From positions 15,608,001-15,672,000 of the forward strand of contig NC_045131.1 in NCBI RefSeq assembly GCF_007655135.1: a stretch of DNA of 64,000 bases. The letters are read 5' to 3'. How positions within the stretch are numbered: position 1 is the first letter of the stretch; each line of letters begins with the position of its first letter. The position numbers and the translations under genes were made by a program. Below the pieces are notes generated by a model. The model saw nothing but the letters and a program-made list of their open reading frames with translations. It did no database searches and was not told the DNA's origin. The DNA comes from Punica granatum (taxonomy: Eukaryota > Streptophyta > Magnoliopsida > Myrtales > Lythraceae). Shown in pieces: positions 48,501 through 60,501 of the stretch.

Positions 48501-51500
48501 GCTAGACCATCTCTCTATCACATGATGGACTTCATAATCTTGGGTTAAACAGTATTGAACAATAGATGGAAGCCAGGATGAAGAAAAATCTGCAATTAAT
48601 GAATTTACATATTAGGAAGAAAATTTGTCGAGGGAATGTATGTATTTTAACATCAAGACCCACAAGTGGAAGTTAGGAAGCTAGTGTTCCCCAGCTTCAT
48701 GCTTCATCAGTCGCCGAATTGTCGCTTCATGTGTTTTTTTTTCCCCCAACTTTGTGCAGCCAAAAATAAATTTGCATTCTATATAAACATAGCACCAGGA
48801 TGCTCTTAAATCATTACATCAGATGAATGTTATTATAGAGACATCTAAAGCACCAATTCAGTGAGATCTCGCTTAGTCTGCAGACTAGAATAGAAAAACA
48901 TAACGAAACAATTGATCCTTTTCTTGGTTGTCAGTTGTCATCAATCCTCCAGTAAAATATAACCCCTAGCTCCCTCCTCCCATGTTCTATCCCTTCTTAT
49001 TTTCTTCTTTAACATAGTTCTACTGTCTTTTAAGAATTTATACTCTGTTAAGTTTACTAAACATGCCTTATCTATGACTAAAGCCCTGGAAATAAAAAAT
49101 TATTGCATTCAACTTCAAGTAACCAGCCATTTTAAGAACTCATTTTAGCATAAACTCTGCATCAAGAACTGTAGCTTACCTTCGTTCTATTCTGAGGACC
49201 CTTTTCATCTTTGGGAGGCAGAGGTTCTATTGCGGCCCTTTCCAGTAGTGGTAATACATCATCCACCAAAAAGAAAGTATCTTGTTCTACACGAACAATT
49301 GGAGCTGGCATGTCATCTGTATCAGACTTTTTTGCCCTTCCCTTCTTGCATTTGCTCTGGCTTTCAAGAGCCTTTAATCCACTATACAAGGAATCCATCA
49401 CCAAAGTAGATGTAACTTCTTTTTCTATGAAAAAGTGCTTTACAACTACTTTGAGAATCACATCTGTGTTTTCCCTGGACATGCTTCTCCTGGAATCAGG
49501 ATCGATATCCATCCAAAAAGCACAGAAGCTGCAGGAATTACAAATATTCTTTCAGAAATTACGCACATCCTTCTAGAAAGAGATGCAAATGAACAAATCG
49601 GCTTTCTTATAACCCATGGCTGATAGATGCTTTGGAAACAGATCTTAAAGCCAAGGAAGAAATCTGTTAATGCGTAAATGAATTTAAAAGCATATGTGAT
49701 GGATAATCTTCGGTGTAAAAAATGCCAAAGTAATTTAAACTCAACTAAGATAAAATTGAACACCATATATTTCAAACATAAAAAGGAAAGATTATGACAT
49801 GGTGAACAATGTATCTGGAAAAGTGTCAGGGACTAGTGCAAGCAGATAGAATGTGCATCCGCTTCGTGGATAGTTCATGAGGTAGTGGGTTTGAATCACC
49901 CTTGTATGTAGTTCAGTAAATCAAAATAACTATCTACAGGTAATGAGTTCAAATCACCCTTGTATGTAGTTCAGTTAACCAAAATAACTATCGATATATA
50001 TACACACTTCAGTCAAATTCCAGGGAATTATTAAGTACCTTGTCCACCTAGCTTTGTCTTCAATTAGCTTGCCTAGTTTTCCTCTTCTCTCTTCCACAAA
50101 GCGTCTGCAAATCTGCTCTACATTTGTCAAGTATACCCTAACAAGTTCTCTTCTATATTGAGAATCAAGGCAACGGAAAGGTCTGTCAGCTTTCTCCCTG
50201 CGATTTAAAAGCAGGGATGAGGATTCATCAAACGGCAAAACCAATATCCGTGGAAAAAAATAATTAAAAAAAGATGACAAATTGAAAGGTTGAACGCAAT
50301 TTCAATCAATGCCTTGGGATAGGTAATACATGAAGACAGCAGTGCAACTATCAGGTGAGACATTAAGCAATTAACATAGAGTGAGAAGTCGCACGTACCA
50401 CCCTATACCAACAAAAATGATAACCAACAAAATATAATCATGACAGGAGACAAATGACAAACAATTTGACCAATAAGTCTAAAATGGATAGTAGTGCATA
50501 AAATAGTTAGCAGAACAAATCCGCTTGACTGTTGGTACAAGTCTGGTTAAAAGCCTTAGAATGATGCTAGAACCATTCCATAAATACTAATATCACAGAT
50601 CAATTCGCCCAATAAGAAAAAGTACATCTGCAGAGGAAAACAAACTGTAAAAGAAAATAAAATGGTAGTTGTGTTATGTTCGAAAAGCTCTTCTTATTGA
50701 ACAGACAAACGAACAGCACACACACAAAGGTTTCGCTTCAGAAAATGGAGAGAGAAGACCTGAAGACAAATAACGAGAACTAGAATTTTATCTTTAAAAA
50801 GCTCAACTCCCCTCCTGCCCAGCAAACAAAGAGCAATGAATATCTCTAACTTAGATGCATACTGGATTTAAGAAATACAAAACGGGAAAGCAGAAGTATA
50901 ACTTGGTTTCCGTTTGCGTTATAAAAAGTCAGATATTGTCTCTCAGAGGAACCATAGAGAGGTAAATTAACTAGTAAATCTTTCTCCATTGGGACAGACT
51001 TAAATACATTTCAAGGTATACCACCAAACTTCACTTTTATCAAGCATAGTTTTCTGAATGCACAACTCAGAACACTCAATATTGAGGATTATAATAATAA
51101 TCAAGTGCAAGTCAAATCGCGGAATGCATATAAAAAAATGCAAATTACACTCCTAGCAAAGCACTGAATCTTGTTAAACTTAATTGTGCTATTATTTTTA
51201 GGCCAGGTGTAAGACCAATTATATTTTTAGGCCTAGCATCGCCTACCACTGCCTTTTCTGACAGCCACCAACTTTTGCGTAAGAAATATAACTGGGGAAA
51301 GTGATATAGACTTCAGTCTTCTGACACCAGAGGAAATGACTGTAATTCACAAGCCAACATCCTCCTGAGTTTCTAATTCCGCGAATGCTTTTAGTACAAA
51401 TATTATTATCTTGTCAAATTTTTTAAGAAAATTAAATATAGAGCAAAGATTCCTGCAATGATCAAAAAGTATTCCGAAACAATAGGAAGAGATAATGCAA

Positions 51501-53697
51501 ATTATTAAAATCCAAGAAACCTTATGACTTGAACTTGAGCCTTTATAATTAGTGTGTCTTCCTCAACAAATCCTTCAGACATTTTAGAAAGCTCCATAAA
51601 TTTTTTCCAACCCCAATCGTGCTCTTTCTTCCAAAATCGGTGTAAAGTATCTGCAAAAGTAGACAGCCAATCAGACTTTGACCCTGCTAAAAACCAGAAT
51701 TTCAAGACAAACACTAAAATTGCTATCATATATTAACCTGAATATTTTGATTTCTTTGGATCTTTATTCACCACCGCTATTGTAAACTGTGCGAAGTGAC
51801 TCCACCCTGTGGAAAGCAAGACAACTATTAGGTAGCAACGACCTAAAAGGAATCAAAGTTTGCGCCAAACGAAACAAATAGAATTCGCATACCTGGTAGA
51901 AGTTTATCATGATTTGCAACACATAGAAACAAAGAGAGATGATTGCAGACATCACAGCCTTGAGGATAGATTAAAATATACCTTCACCACAAAAGAAGGC
52001 ACAAATTTAACAAAGAAAGGAGAACAATTAATCTTGGCATAAGCCTGAATGCAAAATTCATATTACATCAAAATGATCTATAACATGTAGTAGATACAAA
52101 CATAGCAAATGAAGACCTACACTGATATCATGAGATTGCAGAATGCCGGCGAACCAAACAAATCTTTAACATTCTTTCATTCTCATTATTAAAAACTTCA
52201 GAGGCAGCAAAGAGCTCACATGCTAAACTAGACTACCCAAACATGCCCTTAGTATAAGCACTGATAAAAAAGAACCAGAGAAGCTCAGACCTAATTCACA
52301 AATAACAAGGAAACAAGCACCTTAGGTTAAAAGTTTTGCATCTGTATCACAGAAACGGTCAAATTAACTTATTAGTGCCAAATACACAAGCGAAAATGCT
52401 TTTAAGGTTTCGTAGAAAAACGGCCCATTCTCTTTTCAAAATTAAATTAAATAAATGTTATATATATATAAATATATATAAGTGGCACAGAGCATAGTTA
52501 AACAAGCATACAACTTACGATAAGTAATAAGAAAAACCACAAATCTTCACAAGAACTATTAGCAAAATTTCAAGGCAGCGATGAAGCCATAAAAGGATAG
52601 TGCATGCAAATTTATAGGGTTTTGCCATCAGAGAAATTGAAGACAATAACCAAAATATTAGTTTTCATGGAGAAGGGGGAAGGAGATGCTTATCGTACAT
52701 TTGAAATAAAATTATATCGGGGAAGCAATACATTTGAAATAAAATTATATAGGGGAAGCAATACATTTGAAATAAAATTATATAAGGGAAGCAATGCATT
52801 TGAAATAAAATTATATCAGGGAAGCAATACATTTGAAATAAAATTATATAAGGGAAGCAATGCATTTGAAATAAAATTATATCAGGGAAAAACATTCAGA
52901 GATCCATACCATTTGTAGCCGCCAACTTCAAACGCACTGCTACGGAGCTCCCTCTTGGTAATTTCTGAAAATTTTTCTATCTTCCACGTATACTTTCCAT
53001 AGAGTTCGGACGGTTTTGGCCCTGCTTGAAAGCAACTCTTGTCAAATCAACCACAACACGATATACCATCAGAAGAAAATCTGGAAAATGAAGCTTCTAC
53101 AAAGAAAAAGTCTGCTGAGTGGCATGCAATGCATGGAAACAAGAGTAGTATTCCACATGTACGAGCACTGAAATTAACACAGATTGAACAAATATATATA
53201 TCTAATACTGACAGCAGGTAGCTCTACATTGAATTTAGAAGCCAGAATCCGGAATCCAGAATGAGAAATCTAATAAAAAGGGAAATCGGGTCAAGGAGAC
53301 CTATTCTGTAAATTGACAACACCATCCATTCATCCATCAATTTTTCCGTTACAAAACCAGAAGATATCAAAGTGTTTAGAGCCGAGCTAGACACCTCATG
53401 CCACGTCCTGCCTAAACTTACTGATTCATTCCTTCTCCCTTTCAAAAAAGAGTTGGGAAAACTTTGCAATAAAAAGAGAATGGAGTGATGAGAATGTAAA
53501 AACGTATCCAAGCATTTACCACCATCATCATCATTATCAGTGTCCCAGTACGGAGCCGTAGTCAATTGCGTCCCGTTTTCCACCTGTTCCGAGGACCTCC
53601 ATTCTGCGAGGGCTTCACCAGAATGAGAGCTTGGCATGCTCGAGCTTCCCTCATCAGACCTCCCAACTCCCGGTTCCTCCAAAACAACCCCTGCCAT
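42581..53697 (-). CDS. TRAF1: MATH-domain TRAF1-like (MUSE13/MUSE14-type) immune-receptor turnover adaptor
   Basis: Twelve coding exons on the minus strand: 53520..53697, 52910..53021, 51893..51981, 51738..51806, 51521..51650, 50039..50197, 49180..49528, 47283..47395, 46595..46745, 45711..46195, 44760..44961, 42581..43900. All introns are GT..AG and the phases close to 1118 residues. A MATH/TRAF-like domain spans residues ~70-192 (YTWKIEKFSEITKRELRS, GWSHFAQFTIAV, FWKKEHDWGWKKF). Next is a conserved CRRFVEERRGKLGKLIEDK block, a Lys/Glu-rich probable coiled coil with KKSKKK (~400-450), and a Ser/Pro-rich C-terminal half. The family (Arabidopsis TRAF1A/B) works with SCF-CPR1 in turnover of NLR receptors and with SINAT ligases in ATG6 stability; no RING is present. 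Exon 9 uses a weak GTCTGA donor. I infer function from family only. Confidence 0.93.
52697..52889 (+). repeat. 33-bp minisatellite in intron 2 of the TRAF1-like gene
   Basis: Nearly six units of acatttgaaataaaattata + t[ca][ga]gggaagcaat, 33 bp each, at 52697, 52730, 52763, 52796, 52829 and 52862 (last partial). Since 33 is divisible by 3, a spurious repetitive open frame (TFEIKLYRGSN) appears. Confidence 0.95.
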
Positions 53698-54614
53698 AGG
53701 AACCTCCTAACTCACAAAGAAACCTTTTGACCCCGCGGTGCCAACCCAATAAAGTTAGCTACACAAGAAACAAAAACAACCCAAATCAAACTCCATTTTC
53801 CGACAAAATCAGAGTCGAAAATTGCAGAAAATCTGAAATACAGCCCGAACAATAAACTTTGTATCATCTCCCGTTTCTACACAGCGAACTATAATTTCTG
53901 ATGTACCATTACTCAGTGATGCTATAATCAAATTCCGCATCCTATAAAGCTCTCCCAATTCACCAAGAACGCATCGTATACAAAACCAAGGCTCCATTGT
54001 TTGATTCTCCATTCGGTGAACCTTCAAGCTGATCCCATTCTACTACTTTCCCAATGGACCCTAATTCCCAGTTTTCAGCTACTTCAGTAAAAACAAGAAC
54101 AAACTCAGAAAATTTCATAACTCATGTCCTGTTCTTTTCTGAATCCGATCACTGTCTTAAATCTCTAGGATTCCGCAGAACTCATCAATCCAGAGCAGAC
54201 ACAAAATCATCGTATCCCCATAGAATATCATCCAATCCATAAACCCCTCCAATCAAGGAAATCCCTAGAACGAGAGACCCATGAATTATAATTCGCCGGA
54301 TGGGGCCAATTGCATGCTATCGAAACCCCAAAGAGACATTCCCCGCGGTACGAAACGGTCAAATTAGATTGAGAGACCCTAAAAATCCCTAACCCAAATC
54401 GACATCGGGCCAATCAGCCCAAGGGGGGGGGAACCGAAAAGGGTTGAAACCGGGTGCGACAAAAAAGGAACGGGGAGAACGGCGGCGGCGGGCGATTGGA
54501 TGGGGTGGTGGCAGAGACGAACCTGAGGCAAAGATTGGAGCTTTTATTTCTCCCTCCGGGTTGAGAGAGACGAGTGATTTTGGAACCTCGCGCAGGGTTT
54601 ATTAGAGATAGAAA

Positions 54615-54651
<37 letters not shown>

Positions 54652-54680
54652 GTAAGGAGCAGCCAACGAAAGAGAGAGAG
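53698..54680 (-). promoter_or_regulatory. Leader exon, leader intron and GA/CT tract of the TRAF1-like gene
   Basis: A minus-strand acceptor (tttcttgtgtag) at 53760..53759 starts the second leader segment. A donor (CCTCAG|gttcgt) at 54523/54522 ends the first. A leader intron of ~760 bp is therefore likely. The first leader exon contains a (GA)n run at 54617..54649 (CU-rich in RNA) and a purine-rich stretch up to 54720. The transcription start is not determined. Confidence 0.55.
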
Positions 54681-55540
54681 GGAGAGAGAGAAAGACCAAA
54701 GGCGGAAACCAGAAGGAGAAAAGAAAATTGTATTTTAATTATTCAATCATTTATTCCATTTATCCTCGTTAAATATTTATATTTTCTTGTACTCTTTTAT
54801 TTTGTGTCAATTGTAATTTTTGTAGCAAAAGAAAAAATATATTTATTTATATGGAAATTTTGATAACGCAAAGTACCAAAGAGAAATTGTTAGATGCGCC
54901 CAAGTTATGAAAAATTACTTGAAACTCAATTAACATTACAGTGTTACTATGCATATAAATTTTGATAACTTGAACTGTAAGTAAAACATTATAATATAAA
55001 TCGATAAAATGATTTATTAAAATTTTACATAAGTAATATGGATATCATATGATAATATTAAGGAATAACTCAAGCACTAATGCGTGCATGACGAATATAT
55101 AAAAATTTTCATTGATATAAAAAAATTTATATGGATAAATTGTTTTCATCAATATAAAAAATTTTGCATTACCTGTAATTTTCAAATTTAATTTGAATAG
55201 CAGCGCCATATATACACAATAATAAATAGGTAATTGCCAGTACGTTAAAAGGGTATCAATGAGATTTTTCTCATCGGGCAAAGCCTTAAACTGCATGGAC
55301 CAGGAAGATTAAAAGTATCATACTGAATATATTTAATTTTCCTACATCTTTTCAAGGGAAAATTGCGAAAGCAATTTCATTAAATTTGGAAATTTTATAT
55401 TATTCCATTTATTATTCCATGAGGGGAAGGATTACGCCAGAAAGGGCGAGGGATGATGAAGGCAGGACCGGTGCAAGATTGGATCGGCGGTGGTTTTAGA
55501 GGCAGATGGGCCGCCGCGCTGATTGGCCAGGCACTTCAGT
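54681..55540. other. Intergenic AT-rich DNA, promoter side of the TRAF1-like gene
   Basis: No gene is seen. It may hold upstream promoter elements, but none is distinctive. Confidence 0.35.
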
Positions 55541-55544
55541 GGGC

Positions 55545-56205
55545 CCCACAACTTCCGTCTGCCACCTCAGCAAGTTAGGGTTTCTAAAGGAAGGACATGG
55601 GTACTTGGATCTCGGGTACGGGCATAAGAATGACCCAATCCGATAAGGTATGTTGGGTTAGGCCCTCGGCTGCTGTGATTGCTAGCCCATAAGGACGGGC
55701 ATATTATATTTATTATATTTGCATGGCCCAATTAGGAGAGGGGCTCTTCTTTCATTTGCCTTCTTTAATTTAATTAGGTGGCCTTTAGTGCATTACCATT
55801 TAAGATTATCGATAATTTAAATTTTCACTAAAATAGATTCTCACTTTTAAAATTACCAACAATGTCCATTACCATGTTTGGTATGGACTGGTAATAATTA
55901 CATTACTGATAATCTTGCTAGTAATCTAGATAGACACCAAGGGGTGGAAAAATATATTACCTGGGAAAGTGGATTACCTTCAGTATTTAGATTACCGATA
56001 ATCTGTAACAACCAAACATGGTAATCTGTGACTACCAGGGACTTTAAGATAAGATTCCAAGTAATCCACGTGTCTTACCTCATACCAAATGGCCTACTAG
56101 AGTTAAATACGACTAGAAGATGCATCGGGCTAGGCAGGATGTTAATATAAGCTCGGTTTGAAACGTCTACCTATGCTAAGAGCGGCGTTGTGTAAGTTAT
56201 TTTAT
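55545..56205 (+). repeat. Tandem duplication, copy 1
   Basis: It shares long near-identical stretches with 56345..57185, for example ctcttctttcatttgccttc, accatgtttggtatggactg and taagctcggtttgaaacgtc. Within each copy is a sub-element with partly palindromic attacc/ggtaat pieces, itself MITE-like. Confidence 0.85.
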
Positions 56206-56344
56206 ATCACTTAAAGGTATTGTAAATGTTGTCTTATATTTGTCCTATTCGTCAATTTGTACTTGCCAGAAACCAGATTTCATATCGAATTTTGAAAATA
56301 TTTTTGCATCATATAGTCGTTTTAGGATTTTAGGGTTTTAGTCT

Positions 56345-57185
56345 TTTGCCACCTCAGCAAGTTGGAGTTTCTGAAGGAAAGACATGGGTACCTGGATCTC
56401 GGGTACGGGCATAAGACATGACTCGATCGCATAAGGTGTGTTGGGTTTAGGCCTCAGCTGCGACAATGGTAAGCCCATAAGGACGGGCATATTATATTTT
56501 ATTATATTTGCTTGGCCCAATTAGGGGAGGGGCTCTTCTTTCATTTGCCTTCTTTAATTTAATTAGGTGGCCTTTGGTCCATTACCATTTAAGATTATCG
56601 GTAATTTAGATTTTCACTAAAATAGATTCTCACTTTTAAAATTACCAACAATGCCTATTACCATGTTTGGTATGGACTGGTAATATTTAAATTACTGATA
56701 ATCTTGCTGGTAATCTAGATAGACACCCAATGGTGGAAAAATATATTAAATAGGAAAGTGGATTACCTTCAGTATCTAGGAGTGCGTTTGGTTTCAGAGT
56801 TAAAAATAACTTTGATTTTGATTTTGATTTTGATTGTGGAAAAGACAAATGAGATGGTATTATAAATTTAACTTGGGAAACGTGTGTTTTTATTGGGTAG
56901 TGGGTAGAGTTAAAATCAAAATCATAATTCTAAAATCAAACTCCGAAACCAAACGTGCCCTAGATTAGCAGTAATCTATAATAGCCAAACATGGTAATAT
57001 GTGATGACCAGGGACTTTAAAATGAGATTCCAAGTAATTCACGTGTCTTACCTCATACCAAATGCCCTACTAGAGTTAAATACGACTAGTAGATGCCTTG
57101 GGCTAGGCGGGATGTCAATATAAGCTCGGTTTGAAACGTCTACCTATGCTAAGAGCGGCATTGTGTAAATTATTTTATATCATTT
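56345..57185 (+). repeat. Tandem duplication, copy 2, with a MITE insertion
   Basis: It is the second copy of 55545..56205, with the same order and orientation. It is longer by about 180 bp because of the insertion at 56779..56960. Confidence 0.85.
56779..56960. mobile_element. Short MITE with TA target duplication and visible empty site
   Basis: The ends ggagtgcgtttggtttcaga and (reverse complement of right end) gggcacgtttggtttcggag are inverted repeats. TA lies on both sides (56777..56778, 56961..56962). The paralogous site in duplication copy 1 (cagtatttagattacc, near 55980) lacks the element. Confidence 0.75.
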
Positions 57186-57628
57186 AAAACTATAATTTTA
57201 AAATAATAATTTGCTATATTACAAAAAATATTAATTAATGTAAATTATAGACAAACTGTCTTACGTAGTGTAATCTTTTTGTATTTGTATATATACTTTT
57301 GGGATTCTCATTTATTATATGATGCGACATTTCAACGACTTATAAAAAGTTAAAATTATTATCAAAAAAGGTTAATGATAATTATTTTACATAGTATCAC
57401 ATTGTTAAAACAAATAAAACATATATCGGTTATCATATTATTTTAATTAATCACATTTAAAAAGATCAATTTTTTATATAGAATAATAATATTTTTCATC
57501 AGTTTTTTATATAAAATGCAAATATTATTCCAATAATATTGAAAATATCCAATACAATTTATTCATAGATTTAATTTCTTAACATAATATGCTTTTTGGG
57601 AAAAAATTTAAACTTTTATTAACTCTAA
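57186..57628. other. AT-rich spacer, no gene seen
   Basis: Very AT-rich sequence resembling the Helitron-type repeats further right. No coding signature is seen. Confidence 0.35.
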
Positions 57629-57987
57629 GGGTTGAATTCACCATATAGCACGATATTTTGAAAATTTGTACCGCATAGCACATTTCACATTAACTTCACT
57701 ATTCAACACGATATTTTGAATTTTTTTCAAACATAGCACAACAAGTAATAATTTCACCTAATAGCACAATATTTTGAAATTTTTACACTACGTAGAAGGA
57801 TGTTAGTTTTTTGTCACTTTTTTGCGCTATATGGTGAAAAAAAATTAAAATTTTGTGTTATTTTTTGAAATTATTGCTTGTTGTGCTATTTCATGAAAAA
57901 ATTTCAAAATATTATGCTAAATGGTAAAATTAATATGTTATGTGCTATGTGGTGAAAATTTTCGAAATATCGTGCTATACGTAACCC
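57629..57987. mobile_element. MITE with ~40-bp inverted ends
   Basis: The left end gggttgaattcaccatatag plus cacgatattttgaaaattt is mirrored by the right end aaattttcgaaatatcgtg plus ctatacgtaaccc. The interior is also partly palindromic. Target duplication is unclear. Confidence 0.6.
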
Positions 57988-58889
57988 GAAATTTGATGGT
58001 TCATTCTTGCTTACTTTTGATTAAAAAAAAGTATCTTTTTTGTAGTATAATACTTTTTCAACGTATAATAACCATTTATTGCGCTTCAAGTTAGTTTTGC
58101 TAATATAATACTTTTCCAAAATACTATATATCATTATGTTATTTTAATTAATTACATTTAAAAAATACTATCAATTATTAATCATACACAGGTTTATTGC
58201 GCTTCAAGTTAATTTTGCAAATATTATACCTTTTCAAAAATACTACTGATTATTAGTCATACACAGGTTTTGCAAAAACTAAAAAACGACACTAATTTTA
58301 TGAAATTAGAATCACGTGAAAAGAAAAATCAATAAATAAAAATAAAGATATAACAAAATATTATTTTAAAAAATCAAAATCAAGTTTTGTACTTCAGTTA
58401 ATATCGGTAGTGAATATGCATAATATTCAAAAAGAAAATCCAATGCATTATAGATAAGAAAATGAATGGCAAAAGTGTATTAATTTATTCAAAATTTGTC
58501 TAATCTATTAGGATTATTATTCAAATTCTTTTAGTTATTGTTGAAAATTCTTATTATTCTTAAATATAAATTCATCTTTAAAAATTGAGGATACTTATAA
58601 TTGAAAATAAATTTGTTAAAATGCATGAGTTAGAATACTAGTCATTTTTTGTACAAATATGAATACAAGGCTCCAAATATTCAAATTAACTAGCCGTTTT
58701 TCTCTTTAAATAGTAACATCGAAGGTTTCCTCCTAAATAAATTAAATTAACTAGCCGTTATAAAATCTTTAGCCACAAATAAATGCATTGCCCATTATAG
58801 AAGCACTCCCTTTATTTAATAAGCAAAATATCAAACAGATTTTTTCTAACATCATAAAGATTTGATTCCGAAAATCTTCCTCTGAAGGA
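57988..58889. other. AT-rich spacer and promoter region of the LBD gene
   Basis: 58020..58270 holds a duplicated segment (tttattgcgcttcaagtta twice) related to the Helitron interior at 61420. The LBD promoter lies at the right end; a weak TATA-like tttatttaat is at 58811..58820. Confidence 0.4.
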
Positions 58890-59704
58890 ATGTCCAATCC
58901 AACGTCCTCAAGATGTGCAGCTTGCAAGTATCTGAGGAGGAGATGTCCTCAAGATTGCATCTGCTCTCCTTATTTTCCTTCCAATGATCCCCAAAGATTT
59001 GCTTATGTTCATAAAATCTATGGGGCTAGTAATGTTGGTAAATTACTCCAGGTAATGATCGAGGTTAATTATATATATTCCGACAAAGTACATAAGGCTG
59101 GGATGATGTGAAAAAGTTAACTCAGTATATTTTTCATTAAATTTAAATCCTTTAACAATTTGCGAAGAGCCGTGATTAAAATCTCGCATTTCGTGTTTAT
59201 GTTTTGTCCATCGAAGTTTAGTTCAACATATGCACTATCTAGAAATGAAGCTGTTGATACCTTCATTGTTAGCAGAAGCACATATATAAATTAAGGTGGT
59301 TCACATAATTAATTAGACAGGTATCTGATACGTCATCGAATTGTTCAAATTTTCTTCGTTATCAATTTGAAATGGGCCAAATAAAAATTGACAACTCATA
59401 TGTTGATGCAAATTATGAATGTAATTTTCAGCAACTCCCTGAAAGGGCTCGATTTGAGGCAGTGGAGTCTTTATACTATGAAGCACTTTGCCGGATTCAA
59501 GATCCCGTCTATGGATGTGCAGGCATCGTATCTTGGCTCCAACAGCAAATACATGATGTCGAAAGTGAAATCGCGAAGACTCGAGCAGAAATCACAGTAT
59601 TCCTCAATTCCAACATCAGTATCTCGGAACTGAACACCCAGCATCCCCAAACTGATGACATGGGCATGGAAAACTTGTCAAATAAGCATAAGGGGCCCCT
59701 GTAG
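58890..59704 (+). CDS. LBD: Class I LOB-domain (LBD) transcription factor, short LBD23/24-like type
   Basis: Two exons, 58890..59051 and 59432..59704, join in phase (CAG|gtaatg ... ttttcag|CAA) to give 144 residues. The zinc-finger-like C block is Cys9-x2-Cys12-x6-Cys19-x3-Cys23. The GAS block runs to residue ~82 (IYGASNVGKLLQ, DPVYGC). The zipper-like L-x6-L-x3-L-x6-L motif is present with other hydrophobics: Leu90, Val97, Ile101, Ile108. LBD proteins are plant-specific nuclear DNA-binding factors controlling lateral organs, roots and vascular growth. The short C-terminal tail and the RFEAVESL wording resemble the small LBD23/LBD24 group. The intron position within the GAS block is the family norm. 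The intron is 380 bp. Confidence 0.93.
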
Positions 59705-60501
59705 TAGATGCACGGAACTTCCACTAAAACTCCCTGGTTTAACTGAAATTGTTTTTCTTTTGTTTGAACTGATTAGATATCGCAAATCGAAGAATAAACT
59801 TTTCTTCCTTATTTTTGTGGTGAATCTCATCTCTATAAGGATCATCATTTGTAATGCCCCATGATTCTCAATAATAAGTGTGCCTAGAGATTGGGAATGC
59901 TTTATATATATTCAAGAGAAGATTTATCATAAATGTCGTTGTATATCCCGATATTAAGCATCAAAACATGTAAGAAAGCACCTAGAGAGAGTACACTACA
60001 TGGTGTCACACATCCATACATATCAGAAAGACCGGAAATTATTTTGATGGAACTATATATTAATGACATCCGCATGCGGGCCTAATCACCATATTGGAGT
60101 ATGAATAATGAAAGCAAGACAAAAGGTGTTGTGTCTAGAAGGAGGCGATGACGTCAAAAAGGAACTAATAATAGGATCTTACCCTTTAGAGTTTTCTCTT
60201 ACTCCATTAAAAAAAGAAAAAAGAAACTTTTACAACCATTTATGTTCGCAACTAATCTAATATTTAAAATATTAATAGAGACGTCGACCGCGACATTAAA
60301 GAATAAATCTAGAATACTATAAGCAGATGATCATTGGCAAATGAATTACTTAGAAATAATACATACATATATATATATATGTATGTGTATGATAGATCAC
60401 AAAATGAAAATTCTGTAAATTCAAGTAAACATTCACAATTCCAAGAGACCTTTTTAAGAGGACGAATGAGACTTGATTAAAAAAAAGGTTATACGGATAT
60501 A
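59705..60501. other. 3' flank of the LBD gene
   Basis: It contains the 3' UTR and AT-rich spacer with a short TA microsatellite (60366..60380). No gene is seen. Confidence 0.4.

Noticed and set aside
52604..52918. Repetitive 104-residue open frame (TFEIKLYRGSN repeats)
   Set aside because: It is the 33-bp intronic minisatellite read in frame, on the strand opposite to the gene.
53224..53519. Continuation of the TRAF1-like first exon as an open frame
   Set aside because: Family homology stops at DDDG, where a good donor (G|gtaaatg) occurs; the rest is intron 1.
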